From positions 3,350,501-3,414,500 of the forward strand of contig OY540819.1 in assembly GCA_961205875.1 (NCBI GenBank): 64,000 bases of DNA. Direction: 5' to 3'. Below, one piece after another: positions 20,821-32,531 of the stretch. Origin of the DNA: Sialis fuliginosa. Its lineage: Eukaryota > Arthropoda > Insecta > Megaloptera > Sialidae. The notes beneath the pieces are model-generated. The model worked only from the letters and a program-made list of their open reading frames with translations. It made no database searches and was not told the origin of the DNA. The first letter of the stretch is position 1. Every line of letters begins with the position of its first letter. The translations under genes and the position numbers were made by a program.

Positions 20821-22370
20821 TTGGATAATTATAAGGTTGAAACTTGAGGTAAGAGACTAAAAAATAAATATTATATCTCATGTGAGATATATTGACAAAA
20901 ATTTTGTTTTTAGTCACATAAATGTATATAATAATTTATAAAAGTTCATACGTACAAACTATTTTAATTTAATCGACGTTTCTTCACAAATTGTAGTGAA
21001 CTTCGTTATTTTATTAAAGTTTAACCAATAAATAAAATATAAATTTTGTATTTATTTTTAAAAAATACAGAAAATCCCATACTTTCTGCACTTAATATTA
21101 TATATACTTATTGTCAGTAAATAAAGAATAAACTAAACACAAATCAGTCAGTTTTATTATTAAAATATGACCCTCGTAAAAAAACCTTAAATCCCTGCCT
21201 TCTTAAAGGAAGACAATTGTGAAATTTTTAGAACCACTGATGTGTATCTATGTAGCGAATATTGCAGCTCAACGTGTTAAATTTATTTTTTATTACTTCA
21301 TCATAAATCTCCTTTTATCTTAATCCTGTACAGTATATTGTTATACATTCAAAGATAAAAGCAATTTAAGAGAAAATTACTCCCTCGTCTAGTTGAAAAC
21401 ATGAAAGACGTAAAGAACACCTTTTAATAAATATCTCGAGCATATTAAAGTGATGTTCTAGTAAAAAACTTGTCGTATCTTATAGTTCAACTATTATGTA
21501 AAACTTTTTATGACTTTTAAATGCTATGAATTCATTGTTGAAATTATATTGTCTTGTCTAGTTTACAAATATAGGAAAATATATGATTTTAATAAATAGT
21601 TCTTGTTATAGAAGTTGAAATTAAACTTTATAAAATGATTTTAAACTAAGCTCTGACGTTTTGTTTCTTTGCAAATATTTCGTTATACATTACAGTGGAC
21701 ATCTTCATGAATTAAAAAAGGTTATACCTAGATTTTTATATTGTTTAAATGGGAGTTATCGATATTTTATTTTAAATTATGTTTTTCCAGATATTATTGA
21801 AAAAAAATTGAATATTTTTTGCTTAGAACTAGTTCAAGAAATTGGATGCATTTCGAAGTTAGGTTTCTTTAAATTCATAAATTAATAAATTTTAACATTT
21901 TGATTAAATTTATTCTTTATCAAGTTTAAATTTCTTTACTGCTTACTAAGTCACCCAATTTTTTTATTAGGAACAGGGATTATTTTACCTTTTTTTTGTT
22001 ACACTTTGTATATTTCTCTCTTACAAAATATAGTGATCTTTTTTGCTCTATACTTACAGTTTTTTATATTTTTCTTTCTACTTGCAATTTTTCAACTACA
22101 CAAATTAGCTTTTACAACTGCAAGTTTTCATTTTTGGAACTACAGAAACTACAACTACACACTAAAATAAGCTCTGATTAGGAATACTTTTTTCCTATAA
22201 TGTAGAATTTAACTTTTTACATATTTGTCTTACATATTGTCTCTTCTTTTCGTAATGTGTCACAATTTGTTCAAATATTTACTGTTTATTAGAGGATGGA
22301 TAAAAAAAGTATCTCATAAAAGGGCATTTATTTTATTTTACTCGATTTCAAAAAAAAAATCATAACTATG
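20821..22370. other. AT-rich interval, no gene recognised
   Basis: Frames at 21661-21885 and 21996-22181 are rich in Phe, Tyr, Ile and Ser with no domain. No repeat shared with the rest of the window was seen. Confidence 0.4.
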
Positions 22371-22762
22371 TACAGTCGCCTGCAGAACTCGTCTGGCACC
22401 CTAAAGGCTAGAATCGCTTACAACAGATTCCAAAAAAGACAAACATCATCGGTTATCTTTTTCTATCAAGTTTAATATATTTAAATACTAAAATTTGGAA
22501 TATCAAATATTTATTGCCAGAAAATATACGCGTATACAATTTTCAATAGATTACATAATAATTTAATTGCACAAATATATATATGAGTACTATAAACGAA
22601 GAGTAGTTCTTTATCTAGCAAATGAATTTCAAAATATCTTTCTTTGTTTGATACATGCAGAAATGATTTAAATATTATAATAATCAAATGGGAGGAGCCT
22701 ACTAAGTTTGTGATAAACGAAAATGAATACAAACTGCAAGACCATTAATGCAGGTGACTGTA
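22371..22762 (+). mobile_element. Family A MITE, complete copy
   Basis: The 392-bp element has ends TACAGTCGCCTGCA and TGCAGGTGACTGTA including TA at each end. Its interior matches 1-254 (plus) and 37389-37597 (minus), for example TATAAACGAAGAGTA and GGGAGGAGCCTACTAAGTTT. The minus ORF 22511-22732 is an internal by-product. Confidence 0.85.
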
Positions 22763-22979
22763 CTTGACCAACCAGATACCCTAACTCACAATTCAGGTTC
22801 TATATAATTGGTCAAATCAATAATTATAGAAAAATTTGAGATAACTATTGCTATCGAAACCGGACATTAAACGTTTTCAGAACTCTCCGAAAAAGGTGCT
22901 TTGTTCCTACGATGATCAAATAATCTCCCTCACCTCATATTACACGTACAACACATATATACACAGAGCAATATTCTAG
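22763..22979. other. Short unassigned interval
   Basis: AT-rich; nothing recognised. Confidence 0.3.
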
Positions 22980-23400
22980 CAGCACATAATAATCTAAATC
23001 AATTACGAAATTAAATACGGGAGACACCGAGCGAGCGAGAGATAGATCCCGCAGGCCATGACGACGTGACAGTAAACGCCGCTCTCTAGATCCGTTTCAG
23101 CAAAGGCGTTGTGTATCGCTAAGCGATGAAATCATTAATTCACACCGCACGTCAGAACTTACAGCTTTCACGCTAATTACTCTCGTGACACCGCGCTGCC
23201 GACGTACGGAGGTGTGGGGGGAGGGTGGGGGGGGGAGGGGCTCATCCCCGAGATGTGTAGCAAGGATGCTGCGATGTCTGCAGAAACCACTATCTCTCTC
23301 TCGGGTGTGTGTTACAGCGGATATAATGAGCCCTAGTGTTCGGAGTAGATTGGAAGTGATCGATTTTGTCTTGGTTTCTGGGTGAAAGCTGATTACTTCT
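22980..23400. promoter_or_regulatory. GC-richest single-copy island; candidate regulatory region or first exon
   Basis: This is the most GC-rich long stretch of the window. It contains GAGCGAGCGAGAGATAG (about 23030), GGCCATGACG (about 23057), two homeodomain-type sites (TCATTAATT at about 23131, CTAATTAC at about 23173) and a strong G-quadruplex motif at 23216-23240. A 66-codon plus frame (23185-23385) starts beside the G tract and has no known motif; the sequence after it (TTTCTGGGTGAAAG) contains a weak donor-like GTGAAAG. That it is regulatory is inference from composition. Confidence 0.4.
23216..23240 (+). other. Putative G-quadruplex
   Basis: The pattern is G6-A-G3-T-G9-A-G4: four G runs with one-base loops, the topology expected to be very stable. 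It sits in the GC-rich island. Confidence 0.7.
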
Positions 23401-23481
23401 GATCGTTAATTTGGTTGCGACGCGAAGTTTCTTGGAAAAATATAATATAATTATTTCAGGATCTAAATTTGACGCTTACCA

Positions 23482-23711
23482 TGGGTTGCATAAAGCAAAA
23501 TTAACCACGATTAGTTAACCAATTGTTTTCAAACCATGATTAATGTTAATTCTAAACTTAATCTCAATTTGTAAATGAACAATTCACTAAATATGATAAT
23601 TTTTTACCTTATACAATTTATCATAACTGTGATTGTTTTTTAGAATTGACGTAATAATGGTCTTAAAACAACCGATTAACTAATCATAATTAATTTTGCT
23701 TTATGCAACCC
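23482..23711. mobile_element. 230-bp palindromic MITE
   Basis: The ends TGGGTTGCATAAAGCAAAAT and its complement are perfect, and symmetry continues inward through GATTAGTTAA. It abuts the next MITE with about five bases between. Confidence 0.85.
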
Positions 23712-23716
23712 AGGGT

Positions 23717-23933
23717 TAGACTTGTAGAATGGACTGAGCAATAGACTCGCAAAATTGACCAATCTCTTGAAAGAGATAAAGCGACTGTTTGGCCAATACC
23801 TGTCTCTTTTCTGTAGGTCAATTAGAATTCTAGAAAGAGACAGGTATTGGCCGAACAGTGTCTCTCTCACACTTTTTAACCAGTATTTACTTTACAGCTG
23901 GATAGGGAATGTTCAATCCATTATATAAGTCTA
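23717..23933. mobile_element. 217-bp MITE with a central near-perfect hairpin
   Basis: The ends are TAGACTTGTAGAATGGACTG and CAATCCATTATATAAGTCTA (imperfect inverted copies). The centre, 23783-23862, holds GACTGTTTGGCCAATACCTG and its complement with one or two mismatches around a 22-base loop. A minus ORF (23676-23870) is a by-product. The 49091-49938 element has related ends (CATAGACATAGAGAATGGAC). Confidence 0.75.
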
Positions 23934-25549
23934 TGAGTAAAAGACAGGCTTTTATTGCCTTTTAGTAATTTTGATGCTATTAGGTTTTTCAGATGATTTT
24001 CTACATACATATTAGTTATAAAATTAATCATTAAGAATGTTATTTCAAAAGAATATTCATTTTTTTATTTTATCGAATATATCAAATTAGTTACTTTTCC
24101 TGAATATAAAAGCAGTAAAATCATTTTTCAACTTAAAAAAATAACTTTTAATAATATTCACAATCATTCCAAGTTCTTATAATTTCGAAAATACAGTTTT
24201 CAAAAATGATCTATTTCGAATAAATAATACAGTAAATTTTTTTTTCATTGCAATTATTCTTCAATCACTTTATAATTATTAAATATCATAAAAATTAATT
24301 TTTCGTTATGTTGTGTCTGTCAACAAAGATCAGTCCACTATTTAAGATTTTGAAATTCTAATATCTTTTATTTTGATTTCATTCAAATGTATCGAAATAA
24401 AACTGAATTTTTATTTTATCTTTTTTACCTCTGACATAAAACTATTTAAATAAAAAAAACAGTGGAAAAAAGCAGTACTTCTGTTTTACAGAGTACAAAA
24501 GCAGTAAACCACATCTTACTGCTTTTAAATTTCCAGAAAAAGACAGTAAGTCACTCAATTTAGACATTTTGATGAATTGTAATCTAAAATTATGTAAGTT
24601 ATCATTGGTCAAAAAACTTCGAGTTCAGTTTTCTTCGTTTTTACTTTTTACAGCCTACTGCCTTTTACTTAAGCACGGCAGTATAGTATTGGGGTAAAAC
24701 ACTTCAATAAAATTATGTTATTTCTATTCCTGGTATTTTTTAATCAATGTTTCATCATAAAATCTAATTTTGATAATTTCACTCTATTACGATTTGTTGC
24801 ATCGTTGGTAATTCTAACGCCTTGTTAACTCGAAACTGCTGTTAGTAAATGTAAGCAGTAATTGCTATGTCGACCTGTGCACATTGGTTTATTACTGTCA
24901 ACGTGGTAATGCACACTGTTTTACTGCTAAACATATCCTCGATGTTATTAGCTCTGCTGAATACTTACCAACTACAAAATTGTCAACACTATATTTTTAC
25001 TTTTATTGGTTATTTATGCTTCATGAAAATATTTTGCATACATCAGATTATATTATAAAATCAATAATCTATGAATATGTAGGCTTTATCTGTATAATTA
25101 AAACATTTAGGATAAAAAAAATCAACCATGTTTTAAATAAAAAAAATAATTATTTTCTAATAAAATTGTATAAGAATTAAACTAGAAATAAAGTCAAATC
25201 AATTTCCTATAACTTATATAAAATAATTATTTTAGTTATGCCCAATATTAATTAAATATATTAAAAATTATTGTAATATAAAATTTTTATTAAAATGATT
25301 TTTGAAGTTGAAAATTTATTAATTTGAACTCATATTATAACTTTCTGATTTCTTCATAATATCTAGTGTATCTTTTTAATTCTTAGGGGGGGGGGATCAT
25401 GACCCCTAGGACCCCCTCTTGTATACGTGCCTGATTATGATTATTAGAAACGAAGGAAGATGGCTAATTTACTAGAACCATGTTAATTCTGCAATTGATT
25501 TTTTATTAGTCAATCTACTCGATTATTGCAATCATCTGTATACCCCTCA
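23934..25549. other. AT-rich interval, no gene recognised
   Basis: Overlapping frames at 24867-25180 have no motif. A homopolymer G tract at about 25386, followed by GACCCCTAGGACCCCCTC, resembles an end of an insect repeat but has no partner in the window. Confidence 0.4.
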
Positions 25550-26578
25550 TTTTAATTCACATTCGCACCTCCACTGCGTTAAATAAAGAGACATATAACA
25601 ACAACTATAAACTGTTTTATATCCTTAAGATATTTAATATTCGCATTGTTGATTCTAACCTATTTTTTATTTATTTTTATTTATCACTCATTTTATATAA
25701 CACATTCGCCTCCACTGTGTTAAATAAAGAGACATATAACAACAACTATAAACTATTTCATATCCTAAAGATATTTAATATTCGCATTGTCGATTCTAAC
25801 CTATATATTTTTTTTTTAATTTATCACTCATTTTATAACACACACTCGCCTCCACTGTGTTAAATAAAGAGACATATAACAACAACTATAAACTATTTCA
25901 TATCTTTAAGATATTTAATATTCGCATTGTCGATTCTAACCTATTTTTTATTTATTTTTATTTATCACTCATTTTTTAACACACACTCGCCTCCACTGTG
26001 TTAAATAAAGAGACATATAACAACAACTATAAACTATTTCATATCCTAAAGATATTTAATATTCGCATTGTCGATTCTAACCTATTTTTTATTTATTTTT
26101 ATTTATCACTCATTTTTTAATACACACTCGCCTCCACTGCGTTAAATAAAGAGACATATAACAACAACTATAAACTATTTTATATCCTAAAGATATTTAA
26201 TATTCGCATTGTCGATTCTAACCTATTTTTAATTTTTTTAAATTTATCACTCATTTTATATCACACACTCGCCTCCACTGCGTTAAATAAAGAGACATAT
26301 AACAACAACTATAAACTATTTCATATCCTAAAGATATTTAATATTCGCATTGTCGATTCTAACCTATTTTTTATTTATTTTTATTTATCACTCATTTTTT
26401 AACACACACTCGCCTCCACTGCGTTAAATAAAGAGACATATAACAACAACTATAAACTATTTTATATCCTTAAGATATTTATTATTCGCATTGTCGATTC
26501 TAACCTATTTTTAATTTTTTTTTAATTTATCACTCATTTTATAACACACACTCGCCTCCACTGTGTTAAATAAAGACA
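25550..26578 (+). repeat. Satellite array of about 141-bp units
   Basis: The box CCTCCACTG starts at 25568, 25709, 25849, 25990, 26131, 26272, 26413 and 26555, giving periods of 140-142. There are seven full units and a partial eighth. Each unit contains TTAAATAAAGAGACATATAA, CAACAACTATAAACTAT and CGCATTGTCGATTCTAACCT, separated by a variable T/A-rich linker. Units are nearly identical by eye. No ORF spans the array. Confidence 0.95.
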
Positions 26579-26994
26579 CACACACATGCTACATAACAAC
26601 AACAACAGTTAAAGATTGTGTTGAACAAATCCTCTCACACAATTGCCGGGCACCGTAATTTTGTGGGCAGCTAAGTGTGATTTTACAAAACAGCACCTTT
26701 GGGAAATAGCAGTGATTTCCTTCTACAGACCTCGACCGATAAAAAACCGGCCAAACTTACTTTCAGCACGGTCCCTCTTGTGTTATTTATTCAATAAAAA
26801 GTTTAAAGTATATTTGTGGTCGGTATGTTCGGGAAACTCGAATCGTTTTCTATATCTTTTTGTAAATAAATAAATAGATATTACTTTTATAGGATCCTGT
26901 GTCCATTTTTACTTCGCTAGATGCTGTAATGCAAACTGTAAAGTATTGCTATTTCGGTCGAAACCTTTATGAATTTTGAGTGTTATTGAATATA
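26579..26994. other. GC-richer segment after the satellite
   Basis: It begins with a short (CA)n run and a few ACAAC repeats, then single-copy sequence with a 76-codon frame (26643-26873). An AATAAA lies at about 26792. I cannot tell whether it is a gene fragment, a solo LTR or spacer; no TG...CA ends with a duplication were found. Confidence 0.3.
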
Positions 26995-27442
26995 CAGTAG
27001 AACATCGATATAATGGAAGCTTCATGCAAAAATGAACTAAAATTTTCATTAATGTTTGTAAAATGAGACCGGGTAAAAATTTTACTTATTTTCCTCAAAG
27101 AGACTGAGTCACGGATAAAAAATTAAATTACTTGTAACTACATGTACAAAATTTCCCTAATCTCGTTTCGCAAACATTTAATAAAGTCGGTCCAGATTTA
27201 TGTGAAGCTCTACTAATAAAACCGAAAGTCTGTTATAAAAATTAATATGTATAGGTTTACTGAACCATATCTCAAAAAATTGATTTTTTTGTAATTATAC
27301 AAGTACATGCCTGGTAAGTTTAATTCATAGAAAATGTTTTATACTATTGACAAGATTTTCAACTTTATACATTCTAAATGAAAAAAAAATCTAAATATTT
27401 ATATAGATTTTTTTCAGCTTTCGTAATATCGCAGTTTTACTG
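26995..27442. mobile_element. Tigger/pogo-like MITE flanked by TA
   Basis: The ends are CAGTAGAACATCGATATAAT and, on the other strand, CAGTAAAACTGCGATATTAC, each next to TA (26993 and 27443). CAGTARAACNTCGATAT is the terminus style of pogo/Tigger elements in the Tc1/mariner superfamily. It is 448 bp with no transposase. Confidence 0.7.
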
Positions 27443-27788
27443 TATTTTGAATATGAGTGTGATATATGAAATCTACAAAATCATATTTTTAAATAATATT
27501 TCTCTGCATTAGTAATTCGTGTAGGTATATTATCAAATCCTCTGAAGATTTTATTACTTTCAAAATTTTCTAAAATATATTTTTACATGTTCGGTTAACC
27601 TACTTTTCTGCATGATTTAATCTAATTTATACATATTCTTATACTGAAACCATATTCTTAATTTTAGACCAATATATTTTAATATTAATTCAATATTTAA
27701 ATTTTAAATTTTTCCATTTTAATATATTCGTTTCCTCCTTAATAAAACTCATTCAAGTCTAAATAAAAATAATTTACGATTTTTTTTA
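27443..27788. other. AT-rich, no feature recognised
   Basis: Nothing supported. Confidence 0.35.
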
Positions 27789-28078
27789 ATAATCGTGTGT
27801 ACTTCGACGGGAAAACTCATGTAAATAACAAGATTTTTTTTTGTTCGTAATGTTGATCCATACAAGTTCTGTTTTCCGCAGTGAAGCACATAACAAAATA
27901 TATGTACTTACCCAGTGTAGCAACGCTAAAGTCACCATTTTGTTTTATATTTCATTAAAAAACATTTTTTTGTATGTTTTGAGACATGTACAATAAACCT
28001 TTCAAATTTCATTTTATTGCTTTTTTTATTATTTAAAAAAAATCCTAAATAAGTCTCATTTATCGAAGTGACGATTAT
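27789..28078 (+). mobile_element. Family J MITE, copy 1
   Basis: Ends AATCGTGTGTACTTCGA and TCGAAGTGACGATT are inverted. It matches 41577-41829, sharing GCAACGCTAAAGTCACCATT and TGTTTTGAGACATGTA. It is noncoding. Confidence 0.75.
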
Positions 28079-28760
28079 ATGTTACCCATTAAATCAGTCA
28101 CGATATGAATCCAACTACAACCAGAATATAGTTAAATATGATAATCAACACAAAACAGACCGTACTTTTCATCTGAAACTAATAATAATTTCATAAACAA
28201 AACATATATTATAATCACATAGTCGGTACAAAAACCTTAGCAAGCAATTTAAGTCGCCTTACCTACGGGCACACTTAAGTACGGTAAAACAAGACTCTAA
28301 AAAACTGCTCCGCAAGCTTTCATAAATTGACATGCGTCCTTCGTAAGTGTACACAGCACTTGCAAACCTATAATCATGAAGTTCTATTCAATTACAGTAC
28401 TTTAACGTCATTTTTTAATGACGGAGAAGAAGAATAAGAAAGGAGGAAGCCTACTAAATCACACAGCGCTGAGGTGCCGTCTCATGCAAATTACAGGTGG
28501 TGGTAGAGCCGGTGTCGAAATTATAGGATGCGAACATGGTCGAGAAAATTGCTGTGATTGTCGCTTTGTTGGTACCACACTAGTGGCGCCTTTGGTCCGA
28601 CGTCTCGGCCCAAATCTATAATGTGCGTTCATCGATTATCGTTACAGGGTTTCTCAAAAATTGTGTTTGCATTTAAAAAAAATTAACTCAATATTTTTCT
28701 GTAGAATTTTTTTTACTTAAAATTCAAACGAAAGAAAAAAAATTATTTCAATTTTTGTCA
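28079..28760. other. Single-copy interval, GC-richer at 28220-28640
   Basis: Includes a 67-codon plus frame (28418-28621) with no recognised motif and an ATGCAAAT octamer at about 28483. It could be host sequence. Confidence 0.3.
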
Positions 28761-29214
28761 GGCATGATACTAGTAACAAAGTATCACTGAAATTATGATT
28801 TTAAATAATGGAATAAGTTAAAAAGATTCTAAAAAATGTATTTATTTTTATATTAAAAGCGAGATTAATATGATTTTTGTTAAAATAAAAACGCAAAATA
28901 CAGTAATCCGTCATGTTTGATAAAACACCAGTCAGAGTGGATGACGTCACGGCTACGTAAACATCATTTTTGTTTCATTAATATCTGCACTATTAATAAA
29001 TTATTTTGTGGTTTTAAATTATCAATTTGCTCAGTTTTGTGTTACCAAAAGTAAAACCGGGAAACATTAGTGATGGAACAAGGATTTATTATAGTTGACA
29101 AGGAGTGTTTACATAGACGTTACGTCAAAAATGCGCCATGACACCTGCGAGCGTTTTGGCGTCAAATTCAAAATTAGTTTTAAAAGGGTCAATTTTTGTG
29201 ATTAAACCTTTATT
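28761..29214 (+). mobile_element. Family K repeat, copy 1
   Basis: It matches the reverse complement of 37604-38016 over its length: GGCATGATACTAGTAACAAA at one end, TCAATTTTTGTGATTAAACC at the other, and ACAAGGAGTGTTTACA between. Terminal inverted repeats are not obvious. It is noncoding. Confidence 0.8.
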
Positions 29215-29341
29215 TTCTGCAGAAATAAACATTCTTTTGGAAATAAGGGACACGTAAGATCATCATAAAATAGTTTTTAAAAATTAGGCATCATGCCTAT
29301 TATGGTAACAGAATTGATTCATATTTTGTAATTTTAAATTT

Positions 29342-29657
29342 AATATCGGTATGGAGAACCATAAATGACTTCCATGTTCTTTAATATCTTTTTAAATAAA
29401 TTTTAATACATGAAAAATTTAAATGGGATTTGTCAGAAATAAAACTCATTTTTATGTTATAAATATTAGTTTTCTAATGTCCTAATATCAAATACGCACA
29501 ACCGCCATATGAAAATCAACTTTTCTTTACGTTTTGAAGGTAGTACAATCAGAATCTGCTCTTATCTCAGGCACGATGACACGATTATTTGACGGTATTA
29601 CAATACTACATTTACAATATTACAATATTACATTTCTTTCAGAACATGGAAGTAAAA
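29342..29657 (+). mobile_element. Family B element, internally deleted copy
   Basis: It keeps both ends (AATATCGGTATGGAGAACCA and CAGAACATGGAAGTAAAA) but lacks most of the middle. It shares ATTAGTTTTCTAATGTC with 2194-3230, showing that this block belongs to the family and not to a later insertion there. A 90-codon frame at 29534-29806 is not supported. Confidence 0.8.
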
Positions 29658-30375
29658 ATTGCTACCAGGTAACGAGGAGGGGGATATTGGTCTTTGTTCC
29701 CCCAGTTCCATACTGTATTAATGATTTATTTATGTGGTTATTAATTATTTATAAAATTTTCTTAGCAAACACATTAAAAATATCTCTTGAAATTATTATA
29801 TTTTAATAATTGAATCTTGTTGAATCCTATATCATTTAAAATATCAATAAGTGTAATAGTTTTACTAGTAAACTGAGCTCACATTGTTCCTTATAGATTC
29901 AGATGTATCTTGAAATTTTCAACATACAACAATTTCAATAAAAAACATTCATATACAAGTATTTGTTATGCAATCGTTTATATTTTATTTTTAAGATACG
30001 GTATCCATTATACCAGCGTCTGATTTTATACGGTTTCAGTTATTACATTTTCATATAAAACGAAATAAAAGTATATTCTTCAACATGTAACATAAATAAA
30101 ATTGAAAAACTTCAAACAAAAAATTCCAAGTAAACAAAATTATTGATATCGCAATATTCTACGAATAAATTATATTATTTGAGTTTTGTATTTAATATTA
30201 ACATGCATATGAATTTAAATGTAGTTCTTACAATAAATCTCAAAATATTTACAGTATATTCAACACAATGCCTTTTTACAAAATCATCGATCGATACTTC
30301 ATTATTTCATAAAAAAGGTCATTGAAATTTTGCTTATTGTTAGTAAAATATTCCCTTGCAAAATACGTGAAGAAA
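29658..30375. other. AT-rich, no feature recognised
   Basis: A 60-codon frame at 30143-30325 has no motif. ATCATCGATCGATAC at about 30282 recurs at about 62104. Confidence 0.4.
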
Positions 30376-30909
30376 TAAGGTATACTGGATATGACCCCAA
30401 TAATGGCTATTTTTAAATTAAATGTACTGAATTAAAAATATTTATTTATATTTGATTAACACCATTTCTGAATATTAATCTATATACATTTAACTGTCTT
30501 ACAGCGGGATTTGATGACAATCGGCCAATTAGTGTCCAAATGGTAGAATATAAACTAATTATTAGTATAATATATTTATTAATTATTATATTATCATAGC
30601 AACTGCTTTACATTGTTTCAAATTTGACGATTCTTTCTTTTATATCTTTTGTGTCGTAGTACTTATCATTTTGTAATCATTAGCAAGTGTCCATCACGCG
30701 TACTCATTACTGGTTTTACTTTATCCGTTACTGTAGAAAAAACATAAACAAAATAAAAGGTTATAATTTAAAAAAACAAACTATATTTGGTGACTTTGGT
30801 AATTAAATTGATTAAATAAAGAGTTACTTGTTTTATTAATTAAAGCCAGTCAATCACAAAAACAGTAAACCTTGCTCTTATAGCGGTCATAACTGGTGCC
30901 AGTACCTTA
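30376..30909 (+). mobile_element. Family C MITE, copy 3
   Basis: It ends ACTGGTGCCAGTACCTTA; the left end TAAGGTATACTGG has a small deletion relative to the family. The interior is close to 42415-42953. Confidence 0.85.
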
Positions 30910-31007
30910 TCTACGTGTCATCACTTGACAAATGTTTATAAAAAATTTTATTAAGTAGAGTTAGTCATTTTGACTTCTGAATGACTCATATAATAAATAT
31001 CACTATA

Positions 31008-31203
31008 CACTGAAAGAAATATCGTTCATTATTATTGAGAAACGCATTCAAAAACCATGAATTCATAGTAATAATGAAGGAATACTTTATAAGTAAAAAA
31101 GTAATGAATTTTTCTTTAATATAAACTATTTCTTCATTATTACTATGAATTCATGGTTGTTGAATGCGTTGCATAATATTAATGAACGATATTTCTTTCA
31201 GTG
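31008..31203. mobile_element. 196-bp palindromic MITE, CACTGAAAG ends, TATA duplicated
   Basis: The arms start CACTGAAAGAAATATCGTTC and mirror each other for about 80 bp, including CCATGAATTCATAGTAATAA. TATA lies on each side (31004-31007 and 31204-31207). The right TATA is also the first four bases of the next element's terminal repeat, so the two elements abut. Confidence 0.85.
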
Positions 31204-31963
31204 TATATGTTACCGGCAATGTATGAAATACGGCATTCTATAGAATTCCTAGGTATTCTATAAAATGCCTAAAATCACCAGGCAATGTATGAAATGAATT
31301 TAATTATATACATTTCCTAGGCATTCTATAGAATACCTAATTGATAACCGGCAATGTATGAAATATAAACATAAATAGGGTGATCTCATTTAATACGTAC
31401 CCGGACAAATATTTGACTGAATTGATTATATAATATTTAAGGTTCCGTAATTGTTTCTGTGAATTTGTTATTTTAACAGTAAGGGCCTTAAATCTTACTT
31501 AATAGACGTCTGGACTAATATGTTATTGAATGTTTAAATAATGTCTAAGGTTTTTATTTTTTATTTTAATAATTTTATATCATACTTAATATGCATCTGA
31601 ACTAATATTTTATTTTATTTATTATAATAAATATCAAATGTTATACTATTATTTATGTGGTTTTGTTATTTTAACAATGAAAGACCTAAATCTTACATAA
31701 TTTGAATTTGGACTTTTTAAAATTAATTAAATAATACCTATCTGCTTTATTAATATCATTTTGTCTTTTATTTCATACATTTCCTAATATTATCTTGGCA
31801 TTCTATAGAATTCCTAGGGATTCTATAGAATGCCTAGGCAAAGTATATAATAAATTTCTATTAAACAAATATTTCATACTTTGCCTGAAATCGTCAGGCA
31901 TTCTATAGAATTCCTAGGAATTCTATAGAATGCCTGAATTACATACATTGCCGGTAACATATA
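31204..31963. mobile_element. Element with terminal clusters of phased palindromes
   Basis: The inverted ends TATATGTTACCGGCAATG-TATG match for 22 bases. Each end carries a cluster of ATTCTATAGAAT dyads: 31235, 31255 (one change) and 31323 on the left; 31800, 31820, 31900 and 31920 on the right. Paired dyads are exactly 20 bp apart around CCTAGG. 31894-31937 is a perfect 44-bp palindrome. GGCAATGTATGAAAT recurs at 31215, 31281 and 31350, with diverged inverted copies on the right. The centre (31385-31750) is AT-rich and noncoding. Confidence 0.9.
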
Positions 31964-32531
31964 TACATATGTAGGTATACCAAGCATAGTCTAAGATGAC
32001 TGAAAAATACTGAAAATAGAACCGTGTTGATTGACGGCGATACGTATAGAGAACATATACTTATGTTGAGGACCACTGTACGTAATTACAGAGTTGTTTT
32101 TTTATATTTCGAAGACAAGGTCTCTTATAAGTATATTATAGACAGTGTGTAATCATCACCAAACCCCGGTAATCATAATAGTTTATATGATTTATTGTTG
32201 TTTTAACGAGATATTAAATTCGATTTGTAAATGGCCAAATTACGGGTTTTAAAATTGCGGCGAGCGAAAGTGTTCTACGGTCGAAGACAAAGGAAATAAT
32301 AATACAACAGCATGATTGTGCAAACTGATTTTAAAAGTACTGATTTTTATTATTAAACGTTCAATATAACGGGATATGTTCAAATAATATTATACAGATC
32401 ATTTTTCGTTAATGAAAAAAGGGTTGTATTTAAAAAGCTGTAACTTTGATAATAATGGTTGTAATTAAATAATTAAAAATGTATTTTATGCTTAAAATAT
32501 ACAGGATGATTCAGGACTAGTCAAACTTATG
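31964..32531. other. Unassigned AT-rich interval
   Basis: A patch at 32230-32290 is less AT-rich. No gene or repeat recognised. Confidence 0.35.

Noticed and set aside
25550-26578. A CRISPR-like array
   Set aside because: Units are about 141 bp and continuous, without unique spacers, in an insect-like genome. The 15-bp arrays at 43564 and 44262 also lack spacers.
26643-26873. A retroelement gag or LTR after the satellite
   Set aside because: No zinc knuckle, protease or polymerase motif, no primer-binding site, and no TG...CA ends with a target duplication.
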